Below, one piece after another: positions 4,563 to 12,114 of a DNA stretch of 24,534 nt. Each line of letters opens with the position of its first letter. The first letter of the stretch is position 1. The notes below the pieces were generated by a model, which ran no database searches, had not been told where the DNA came from, and saw only the letters and a program-made list of their open reading frames with translations. The stretch is from IMG/VR virus record IMGVR_UViG_3300046387_000195, positions 1 to 24,534 of that record; one strand, given 5' to 3'. Origin of the DNA: a virus. The position numbers were made by a program, and so were the translations under genes.

Positions 4563-5554
4563 TATATTTCACCTCTTTCAATACGTGCAATTAGAGTTTC
4601 TAACCATTCTTCTCCTTTAGCTTCTATCTCTGCATCTGTTAAATTAGTTGCTTCTACTAACTCTGCAGATGCATTAGCAGGTAATCTTGTATATCTGTCT
4701 ATACCTGCTTCTTTAGCAGTAGCACGTGTTCTATACTGAGCAACCTCTATTCTACCTATTGTACCAAACTCTGATTGTACCTGTGTTATAGTTGATAAAA
4801 CCAAATATGTTGTCATCTTCTGAGCGAAGTATGATAGAGAGTTAGATGATAGTTTCCAGAAATGATATGTACTTGCTAGATAATCCTCATCATTACCTTG
4901 CTGACCATATGCTGCTATTGAGTTATCACTAAGACCAACTGTTTTTCTATTATTATATTCTGTTGGTGTAATAGGGAATATAACATCATTTGCAGTCTGT
5001 GCTTCTGATCCTTGTGCATTCTGTTTAGGATTGTCTCTAATCCATTTTCTATATGCTAACCACTGAGCTGCTAACTCTGTACTTAATTCATTATCAGGTA
5101 ACTGTGTCCAATCACTATCTTTAAGAAGAAATACTCTGACAAGATTAATCTTCTCCCAAGTTAATACATTACTCTCTTGAATCTTTCTTTCAACTGCCTT
5201 CTGATACTCTGCTTCAGTTATGTCCTTATAATCAAAGAACTTATCTCTCAATGAAGTGAATAATGCATCTACATCATATTCAGCAACACCAGCTGGGTCA
5301 AATTCATAACTGGACCATTTACTCGTCTGAGTCTTATGATCTCGTTTATACTTACTACGTTGTATTAAATATGTACCATCTGAATGGTAAACAAACAACT
5401 CTAATGCATCCTTAGCAGAATTCCATAGAGGTGTGATGATTGGATCTATTTCAGAATTCCAATAATCATCATTAAATTGTTTTTTAACACCTTGATATGA
5501 AACTATCCTATCAAAGGCATTAAAAATCATTTGTGCAGTAGATGTCGTTGCCAT
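4562..5554 (-). CDS. tail-related protein with tail-assembly-chaperone-like segment
   Basis: This is a 330-aa protein. Residues about 134-177 (KINLVRVFLLKDSDWTQLPD, then a short linker, AAQWLAYRKWIRDNP) match the pattern R-x-x-L-L-x-x-(S/T)-D-W-T-x-L-x-D...W-x-x-Y-R-x-x-(L/I)-R-(D)-x-P. That is the hallmark of phage tail fibre/tail assembly chaperone proteins (PF16778 type), here embedded in a larger protein. The N-terminal about 100 residues and the helical C-terminal 120 residues (KMTTYLVLSTITQVQSEFG onward) are not recognised. It directly follows three collar/fibre genes, where a fibre-assembly factor would be expected. A GATAAATA late-promoter-like box lies 25 nt before ATG 5554. It could also be a minor structural protein. 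Confidence 0.65.
   Translation of the reverse strand: MATTSTAQMIFNAFDRIVSYQGVKKQFNDDYWNSEIDPIITPLWNSAKDALELFVYHSDGTYLIQRSKYKRDHKTQTSKWSSYEFDPAGVAEYDVDALFTSLRDKFFDYKDITEAEYQKAVERKIQESNVLTWEKINLVRVFLLKDSDWTQLPDNELSTELAAQWLAYRKWIRDNPKQNAQGSEAQTANDVIFPITPTEYNNRKTVGLSDNSIAAYGQQGNDEDYLASTYHFWKLSSNSLSYFAQKMTTYLVLSTITQVQSEFGTIGRIEVAQYRTRATAKEAGIDRYTRLPANASAELVEATNLTDAEIEAKGEEWLETLIARIERGEI
4570..4575 (-). promoter_or_regulatory. ribosome-binding site of the 119-aa gene
   Basis: GAGGTG lies 7 nt before ATG 4562 and inside the last codons of the preceding gene. It decides the start in favour of 4562 over the internal ATG at 4550. Confidence 0.6.
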
Positions 5555-5578
5555 CAGTATATTAGAACCTTTATATAT

Positions 5579-5586
5579 TATTTATC
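5579..5586 (-). promoter_or_regulatory. candidate T4-type late promoter box
   Basis: GATAAATA on the minus strand differs by one base from the T4 late promoter TATAAATA. It directly follows the TAG of the giant collar gene and lies 25 nt upstream of ATG 5554, in the only real gap (5555-5586) of the late block. Late transcription of this kind needs a phage sigma such as gp55, which is not in the window. Confidence 0.5.
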
Positions 5587-8500
5587 CTACATCGCTTTGA
5601 TGAGGTACTTAGAACGATGATATTTAGTAACTAGAGATAAACTATCTTGAACACTTGCAGTACCGTTTACAGATATTGGTGTAGATGTAGAGAGAGTTAA
5701 TGTACCATCAGTGAATCTAATATTAGAATCTCTTGCAGTAACTACTCTTCTAATCTCATCAATACCATCCTCAGGTCCACAAGTACCTTCATTACCAGGA
5801 ATTGATGCATTTAATGTTGGAACAAATATTCTTTCAGTGTATGTTGCATATCTAACACCAATCATTGCAAGACCCCAGTTATCATTAACAGATCCACCTT
5901 GTTCATTTGGGTTATCTCCTGAACCATCTGGTCTTGTTTGTCTTATTATTAAATATGCACCACTTATTCTTGCATCACTTTCTTCATCAATATCAATAGT
6001 ATAATTTGCCCATCCTGACGTTGATACACTCTGTGGGTCTGCTACAGCTTGAATAATACTTTCAGATGTGGCATCCAATGATACTTTAAAATAGCAATCT
6101 ATTGCTTCTTCTGGTGCTTCACCACCATTAGATCCATTACCTTTAATAACACCAAATGTAATCTTATCAGCATTAAGTAAGTTTAGAGGACCAACTTGTA
6201 AGAATCTACTACCGAGACCACTGTATCTAATATGTCTATTAGCCATACCATTACTGATATTACTTGCAACTGCAAAGTTATCACCAACAGATCCAACAAC
6301 ATTTATTGCATCACTTGCTGAATGCCATATGTTAGCAGCAGCACCTGTAAATGCAGAACCTGCTGTTGATATATCATAAGCACCATCTGGGAAGTTTGGA
6401 ACTTCATAATATTTACCTGATGGATCAGATATACCAACCACATCATCATCACCAGGTAATCTACCATAACATCCAATTTCTACTCTACCTGAATTACCAT
6501 TTTGGAAAGGATCGCTTTGATTACCTGCACCAGCAGTTCCACCATTACCAACTTCAACAAAGAACGATGTTGTTATATCATCTGTTGCTAATAAAGGTTG
6601 TATTTCAATCTGTAATCCAGCACCTCCACCTCCTCCACCACCAGAGGGGTTTGCTCCTTCTTCTTCAAATGTTGCTGTAAGTGTAACATATCCTCCACCT
6701 GTGGATCCAGCTGATTCACTAGGTGATGTGACGTAAGTTGTGCTAATTGCTGATCTACCAGCATTACCACCAGATCCTGACCCCGTATTAACATGACCAG
6801 CACCAGCGACACCACCAGCACCACCAGCACCACCAGAAGCTGGTCCAGCACCACCGCCACCGCCACCTCCTCCACCAGAGGTACATCCTTTTGATCCACC
6901 ACTAAGTCCAGGAGAAAATGTAAATAGATTATTCTCATATAATGAATCTGCTGGTCCTATACCAGCACCACCAGTCCAGCATGGGTCAGTGATACCACCA
7001 CCGTTCCATCCTCCACCTGAACCACCGCCACCGCCACCACCGCCAGCACCAGCGATTGCTTGACCTTGAGTACCAGCAGTTAAAGCAGTACAACCACCAC
7101 CACCGCCACCAGATCCACCGTTACCCCATGCACCAGATCCTGAAGGACCACCATTTGCTTGGAATGCTCCATCACCACCAGTAGCTGATGGTTCACCTGT
7201 ACTTCCTACTTGTTGGTTCACACCTTGATTTCCTTGTTGTCCTATAACAAAACCAAATATACCTTGCCAATTAGGTATTCTACCTGTAACTCTTCTACCT
7301 GGAGATGCAGTACCACCACCATAACCAACACATCCTCCTATACCATTGGCAGGACCATTACCACCAGCACCACCAGAAATATCAAAATCTACATATATAA
7401 CTGAAGCAATTTCTTCATCTGGTACTCCATTAATATCATTAACATCTATACTACCAGTAGTAACGTTTGTACCAGTAGTTATTAATTCTTCTACCCTAAT
7501 CTCCCATAGATTAGTACCTGCACTAATTCCCTTACTATATCTAAAATCTCCAGCAGTTTGTCCGTCACCAGTTACTATTTGTGCACCATCTGCGTTAGAA
7601 CCAACACTTGCACCATTATAATAATATGTGTATGTTCCACCTCCACCAGCACCTTGTAATTGCTCCTCTGATACATCACAAACCCAATTCATTTGTGATG
7701 TACTATTAAAAGCATTGGTAACATTTGATATTGTACTAACTTCACAAACATCAAACCTTTGAGTTGGAGAATGATTATAAGTAGGAAATTGCATTTGTTG
7801 TACTTCTATTTCATACCTAGTATTTGGTTGTTGATTAATAGCAGTAATTTCTACCTTAGCATTACAATCACTTCCAGAACCATCTTTGAAACATAAACCA
7901 GGAAATGCTGGTGCAGTTATAGGAGTAAATCCAGCACCATTATTACCTGTTATAGTACAAGGATAAACGTTATTAGCTGTTACTGCTATGTTAGTAAAAC
8001 TAGTATTATCTTGACCAGAAGTTTGTCCCTGATTCTGAGTAAATGATATAGTTTGTCCTCCAATCTGCCATGATACAGTTCCTAATGCATATCCATTAGA
8101 TCCACCATCTAACCATTCAAAATTAAAATCTACCTGAGCAAATCCATGACCAGTAACAACTATGCTTCCACTTGCATTAAATTCAATTTGAACATTAGAA
8201 GTACCTGCTAATTGACTTCCTCCTCTGAATCTATAACAACCCCAATAGTTCCATTCACCATTTTCATATGAAGGACCATTTCTTCCATATGGGTTTATTG
8301 CTCTTAAAGTTCCCAGATAATAAAAATGGAATCCCATCATACCAGATTTATTCTGATTATTAGGATTTGCTGGATCTATAACCAAACCATCACCATTTGA
8401 TGTGGTCTCCATAAAGTTTTGTGCAGTGAAGTTTGCACTAGGTCCATATACAGTAGTCCAATTAACAGTACCACCAGTTTGTCCAAATATAGTTGAACCT

Positions 8501-11500
8501 TGAATTGCATTACCAGTACCAAGATCCCAATTTAAACCAGCAGTAAAGTTTGGTTGAACTTTCCAAAGATTCTGCTGTCCTAAACCATTAGGAGTATTAA
8601 CTGCAGTTGTTTTAATATCAGATGTACGAACTGGTGATATTTGTATATTACATGGCCATGTATTTACCCACGATCCAGTAGCTGTTCCTGTTAATTCAAC
8701 ATAATTTTGACCAGCAACATAACCAGGTCCATATACATCTGTCCAACTAGTAGATGATGTGCTCCAAGTTTGTGATGCAGTTCCTTGTGATAAAAATGCA
8801 TCATATGAACCATTACCACCACTACCTTTATCATTCCATCCTTGGATTGGACGCAATCCACCTGCAGGAGATGCACTATTTCCTACACCACCAGTAGTTC
8901 CAGTATCACCATTGTCTGTTAACGAAAAACTAAATCTAGGATCTTGGAATATTTCTGTAGGTATTGTATATGTACCACCTTGTCCACCTTGACCTCCATT
9001 AGTACCAGCTTGTCCACCTTGTCCACCACCAGCAGTAATAGTATATGGATTACCATCAACAGTTATAGTTACAGATGTATCAAATCCATTTCCACCCGAA
9101 CCTGAGGCACCACCGCCTCCTCCTCCACCACCTGCCATTCTAATGGTATAAGATGTAATATTTTCTCCACCTGCATTTGCTGCTATATTTGCAGTGCCAC
9201 TATCATATAAGTTTAAAAATCTTTCTTCACCAGTTCCTGGTGTAGTAACTATGATCTCTTTACCACCAATAGTTGTAGAATCATCAACTACCCAAACTCT
9301 TGGTGTTGGTGTAACAGGAACATCAGTAAAATATCCTGACGCTAATCTAACAGTACCAACACCAGCAGATTGAACTTCATCACATAATGCTTGGAATGAT
9401 GACGTTGTAAAGTTAGCTGCTAGAATAGAATATGTACCATCTAACTCAGTTTGTGTATTCTGTAGTGTTACATTATCACCAATATCAAATGAATGAAGAC
9501 CTGAGAATATTATTGTTATAACACCATTCTGAGCAGAAGCACTAACAATAGGAATTGCACCTGGTTCTGTAATCTTGTAGTTATAACAACCATCCCAAGT
9601 ACCCTCTGAACCTGCTCTCAATCCAACTTTTGCAAGACCAACTGCATCATAACCATTAGGATGGAAAGCAGCACCAACAGGATTATTCAATGTACCAGTA
9701 ATATTATTATCACTTCTGTATTCACCAATTGGATCAGCACCTGTTACACCACTAGCAGATGTTTGTTGCAATTCTATAGTTATAGGTTGTTCTGCAGCAT
9801 CACGATATATTATTGGGATTTCAACCTCTCTATTTTTCCATACTTGATACGTAGCATCATATGCACCAAATCCACTACTATTATTGTTTATATTATATGA
9901 ACCAGCAGATTCCATCAGTTCATACCATGTTGATGTTCCTGCACTATTAGAACCAGTAAATCTTATTTTAAGATTATCAGTGACATCATCACATCTTTCA
10001 CCACCATTGATATCATTACCCATGATTCCCAATGCAAAGAACTGAGTATATCCTTCAACATTTAATGTAAATGATGCATCTCTAGTTGGTTGATGAGTTG
10101 CGAATACTGTATTTCCTGAACTACCAAATCCTAGATATTTTGTCCCACTACCAGGACTAAGGAATCCACCAATTTCTCCTACTCCATTACCCCAATCAAG
10201 TAAAGCAGTACCACTTAATGTCCATGTCAGCTCAGGATCAGTAACTTCAAATGTTTTATCTGGTAATGCATTAGTTGGTTCTTTTAATCCAATACCGTCT
10301 ACATTACCAAACGTAGAAGTCTTTGGACTTAATGGTCTATATCCTAATAATCCATGAGAGTGACCTAATGTTTCTCCACTAGGTAGGTTAGGTATAAAGT
10401 TTTCAATATATCCTTTTACTCTACCATATCCTGTAGTAAATCTATCAACACCTGATACGTTAGCTTCAGTGACAGTATCTGGTTCACTATGCAATAAGTT
10501 ATGTAAGTGTTCTGGTGCTCTTGCAAATATATAATCATTTATAGGACCAACTGTATATTTCTTTTCACCTGTTAAATATGGTTGAATTAATGTAGTAACA
10601 CTTGCATACCCTGTAGTAAGAACATCACTTATCTGATAAAACTCAACAGGATCTTCAATAGTATCTGTACCAATGAACCATTGTCCACCAACATCACCAA
10701 CATTCATGGTGATTCTATCTCCTACTAATGGAGTACCAGCACCATTAACACCTTGACCAAATCCAATTAGTTTTCTATCTCTATAATCAGGTACTCTAAA
10801 CTCTCCAAGAACCTGTGGTAAATCTGAAATACTAAATGCTTTTCTTATTTTAATACGTGGTTGATTAGTTAAACCACCAATAATTACATCTAAACTTGTG
10901 TCTACAATACCAGAATTACCACCAGTAACAGTATAATTTTCTGTTAACTGAGGACTTCTATTATATAATGGTATTAATGATCCACCACCAGCAGTAAAAT
11001 CTTGATATGTACAGATCTGCTGTTGATTACTTAGTGTTGCTTGTACATGAAATCTATAGATATGCTTCTCACCATTTGGTGGTTGTGGTCCTGAATATCC
11101 ATTGTTGACCCATTCAGCAGCAGAACCAAGTGATGATTGTTCTACAGTATTTTGTTGGAGTACAGCACCAGCTGGAAGTTGTTGGTTAACAGTAAATGAT
11201 ACAAATGTATTTGCTATATTCTGAACATGCCAATTAGTTCTTACATCTGTAGATAAGTCTTCAATTAATATTTCATATGTATCTACACCAACACCAGATG
11301 GTAAACCACTTAAGTTTGCCCATGAAAATGCTGGTGTATCGTTATTAGCATTAGAATATTGAGAATAACCTGTAGGATATCCTTGTCCTGTTAAAGGATC
11401 AAATGTTCCTGGATCTAAAGCAGGTACAGTACCATAATTAGTCTCTGGTAATATAAGAGGATAGTTTTGATCTGCTGTCTGTATTAATGATATTGATGTT

Positions 11501-12114
11501 ATAACCCAATTAACAGTACCACCAGGAGCACCACCTGTATTGTTGTCTGGATCATAATTAATTAATATTCTAAAAACATGTGTATCAGCTTGTGATGCAA
11601 GTGATTGAAATGTGTCTGAATATTCTAAAAGATATCGTTTTCCTTGTACAACTTGTCCATTAGCAGTAGGATAATCATTTAATAATTCAAATGTTAATTC
11701 AGCACCATTTGGAACTACTCTTTTGTATTCAGTAGTAAATGGTATTGGTTCTGAATGTATCTCAGCATATACATTACCACTGTCTACAAATGTTCTATAA
11801 ACTGTACCTGGTGCACCAGTTACATCTGATCTTATAGAATTATTTGCTTGTGCTTCTGTTGTTAAATTATATTCATTACCTATCTTTTCATATAATAATG
11901 GATAGTCTTTAATATCATATTTTTCTCCATCACAATAAAGAAAGTTTCTATAATTATATGCTGGAGTTTCACCACCAGTACCTTCACCAGTTATTGTACC
12001 ACCTACAGAAGTGGAATAGCTATCCACTAAAGATGGAACTATAGCACCTATACTCATATAGGAACCAGTCTTATCGCTATAAAAATTTTTATAAGGAGAT
12101 CTATATTGTACCAT
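5587..12114 (-). CDS. giant mosaic tail-collar adhesin, 2175 aa
   Basis: This is a virion fibre/adhesin protein, likely in the tail or baseplate. Residues 57-82 give the first half of a tail collar domain (NFLYCDGEKYDIKDYPLLYE). The second half, LGEFRVPDYRDRKLIGFG, comes only at 436-453. In between, residues about 200-362 look like a PEBP/YbhB domain (NWHVQNI; GYSGPQPPNGEKHIYRF). H536-x-H538 and H585-x-H587 are gp12-like metal pairs. Residues 680-845 and 1960-2090 are related beta-sandwich domains. Residues 994-1105 and 1579-1885 are glycine-rich. W1124 and W1219 begin a repeated WTxVYGP motif. The C-terminus ends YLIKAM, like other collar proteins. ATG 12114 overlaps the previous stop (TGATG). 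The frame is intact throughout. A role in host-surface recognition is inferred. Confidence 0.85.
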   Translation of the reverse strand: MVQYRSPYKNFYSDKTGSYMSIGAIVPSLVDSYSTSVGGTITGEGTGGETPAYNYRNFLYCDGEKYDIKDYPLLYEKIGNEYNLTTEAQANNSIRSDVTGAPGTVYRTFVDSGNVYAEIHSEPIPFTTEYKRVVPNGAELTFELLNDYPTANGQVVQGKRYLLEYSDTFQSLASQADTHVFRILINYDPDNNTGGAPGGTVNWVITSISLIQTADQNYPLILPETNYGTVPALDPGTFDPLTGQGYPTGYSQYSNANNDTPAFSWANLSGLPSGVGVDTYEILIEDLSTDVRTNWHVQNIANTFVSFTVNQQLPAGAVLQQNTVEQSSLGSAAEWVNNGYSGPQPPNGEKHIYRFHVQATLSNQQQICTYQDFTAGGGSLIPLYNRSPQLTENYTVTGGNSGIVDTSLDVIIGGLTNQPRIKIRKAFSISDLPQVLGEFRVPDYRDRKLIGFGQGVNGAGTPLVGDRITMNVGDVGGQWFIGTDTIEDPVEFYQISDVLTTGYASVTTLIQPYLTGEKKYTVGPINDYIFARAPEHLHNLLHSEPDTVTEANVSGVDRFTTGYGRVKGYIENFIPNLPSGETLGHSHGLLGYRPLSPKTSTFGNVDGIGLKEPTNALPDKTFEVTDPELTWTLSGTALLDWGNGVGEIGGFLSPGSGTKYLGFGSSGNTVFATHQPTRDASFTLNVEGYTQFFALGIMGNDINGGERCDDVTDNLKIRFTGSNSAGTSTWYELMESAGSYNINNNSSGFGAYDATYQVWKNREVEIPIIYRDAAEQPITIELQQTSASGVTGADPIGEYRSDNNITGTLNNPVGAAFHPNGYDAVGLAKVGLRAGSEGTWDGCYNYKITEPGAIPIVSASAQNGVITIIFSGLHSFDIGDNVTLQNTQTELDGTYSILAANFTTSSFQALCDEVQSAGVGTVRLASGYFTDVPVTPTPRVWVVDDSTTIGGKEIIVTTPGTGEERFLNLYDSGTANIAANAGGENITSYTIRMAGGGGGGGGASGSGGNGFDTSVTITVDGNPYTITAGGGQGGQAGTNGGQGGQGGTYTIPTEIFQDPRFSFSLTDNGDTGTTGGVGNSASPAGGLRPIQGWNDKGSGGNGSYDAFLSQGTASQTWSTSSTSWTDVYGPGYVAGQNYVELTGTATGSWVNTWPCNIQISPVRTSDIKTTAVNTPNGLGQQNLWKVQPNFTAGLNWDLGTGNAIQGSTIFGQTGGTVNWTTVYGPSANFTAQNFMETTSNGDGLVIDPANPNNQNKSGMMGFHFYYLGTLRAINPYGRNGPSYENGEWNYWGCYRFRGGSQLAGTSNVQIEFNASGSIVVTGHGFAQVDFNFEWLDGGSNGYALGTVSWQIGGQTISFTQNQGQTSGQDNTSFTNIAVTANNVYPCTITGNNGAGFTPITAPAFPGLCFKDGSGSDCNAKVEITAINQQPNTRYEIEVQQMQFPTYNHSPTQRFDVCEVSTISNVTNAFNSTSQMNWVCDVSEEQLQGAGGGGTYTYYYNGASVGSNADGAQIVTGDGQTAGDFRYSKGISAGTNLWEIRVEELITTGTNVTTGSIDVNDINGVPDEEIASVIYVDFDISGGAGGNGPANGIGGCVGYGGGTASPGRRVTGRIPNWQGIFGFVIGQQGNQGVNQQVGSTGEPSATGGDGAFQANGGPSGSGAWGNGGSGGGGGGCTALTAGTQGQAIAGAGGGGGGGGSGGGWNGGGITDPCWTGGAGIGPADSLYENNLFTFSPGLSGGSKGCTSGGGGGGGGGAGPASGGAGGAGGVAGAGHVNTGSGSGGNAGRSAISTTYVTSPSESAGSTGGGYVTLTATFEEEGANPSGGGGGGGAGLQIEIQPLLATDDITTSFFVEVGNGGTAGAGNQSDPFQNGNSGRVEIGCYGRLPGDDDVVGISDPSGKYYEVPNFPDGAYDISTAGSAFTGAAANIWHSASDAINVVGSVGDNFAVASNISNGMANRHIRYSGLGSRFLQVGPLNLLNADKITFGVIKGNGSNGGEAPEEAIDCYFKVSLDATSESIIQAVADPQSVSTSGWANYTIDIDEESDARISGAYLIIRQTRPDGSGDNPNEQGGSVNDNWGLAMIGVRYATYTERIFVPTLNASIPGNEGTCGPEDGIDEIRRVVTARDSNIRFTDGTLTLSTSTPISVNGTASVQDSLSLVTKYHRSKYLIKAM
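5845..6237 (-). other. beta-sandwich domain, second copy (reelin-repeat-like pattern)
   Basis: Residues 1960-2090 of the giant collar protein carry ITFGVIKGNGSNGGEAPEEA, then a short strand block, an I-D-I-D-E segment, the strand AYLIIRQTRP and NDNWGLAMIGVRYA. The same order of motifs occurs at 9580-10077 in this gene and at about 17295-17680 in the giant fibre gene. Confidence 0.45.
6460..7380 (-). repeat. main glycine-rich domain (ALK/PF12810-like), low-complexity DNA
   Basis: Residues about 1579-1885 of the 2175-aa protein hold many Gly runs of 5-9 (for example GNGGSGGGGGGCTALTAG, AIAGAGGGGGGGGSGGG, CTSGGGGGGGGGAG). The order Gly-run, C/T-x-L, short spacer, (A/V)-A-G-Gly-run recalls the glycine-rich domain of ALK/LTK and bacterial PF12810 proteins. 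Polyglycine-II bundles, as in phage S16 gp38, are another model. At DNA level this is a (CCA/CCG)n-like, locally GC-rich block in an AT-rich genome, prone to slippage and to false antisense ORFs. Confidence 0.65.
8800..9135 (-). repeat. first glycine-rich segment
   Basis: Residues 994-1105 read MAGGGGGGGGASGSGGNG, then a strand pair (TVDGNPYTITAGGGQGGQAG), more GGQGGQGG, and end near GGNGSYDAF. The T-I-x-A-G-G-G pattern is typical of glycine-rich adhesin modules in phage and bacterial proteins. Low-complexity G/C-rich codons stand out from the flanks. Confidence 0.6.
9580..10077 (-). other. beta-sandwich domain, first copy (reelin-repeat-like pattern)
   Basis: Residues 680-845 of the giant collar protein: FFALGIMGNDINGGERCDD, NLKIRFTGSNSAGTSTWYEL, VEIPIIYRDAAEQPITIELQ, then GLAKVGLRAG. 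The pattern is G-N-x-x-N-G-G-E, a strand ending before a Trp, a (V/I)-P strand and a closing G-(L/I)-x-x-(V/I) strand. It recurs twice more in the window. Confidence 0.45.
11029..11517 (-). other. PEBP/YbhB-like domain inserted in the collar domain
   Basis: Residues about 200-362 of the 2175-aa protein show, in PEBP order, TPAFSWANLSGLPSG, YEILIEDLSTD (the DPDAP position), NWHVQNI, LPAGAV, then GYSGPQPPNGEKHIYRFHV. The last motif corresponds to the strongly conserved GY-x-GP-x-PP-x-G-x-H-x-Y-x-F of PEBP/YbhB proteins. The first half of the collar domain ends near residue 84 and the second half resumes near 436, so the domain sits inside the collar. Confidence 0.65.

Noticed and set aside
6351-6680. 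109-aa plus-strand frame rich in His/Gln/Leu
   Set aside because: Antisense shadow of the low-complexity glycine-rich region; the composition comes from reading CCA/ACC-type repeats in other frames.
6588-6938. 116-aa minus-strand frame rich in Val/Leu/Asp
   Set aside because: It is a frame-shifted shadow of the glycine-rich coding DNA (GGT/GGA read out of frame) inside the intact 2175-aa gene.
6800-7130. CCA/CCG-rich repeats that might be a CRISPR or microsatellite array
   Set aside because: Repeats are irregular, have no spacers of even length, and encode the glycine-rich domain in frame.
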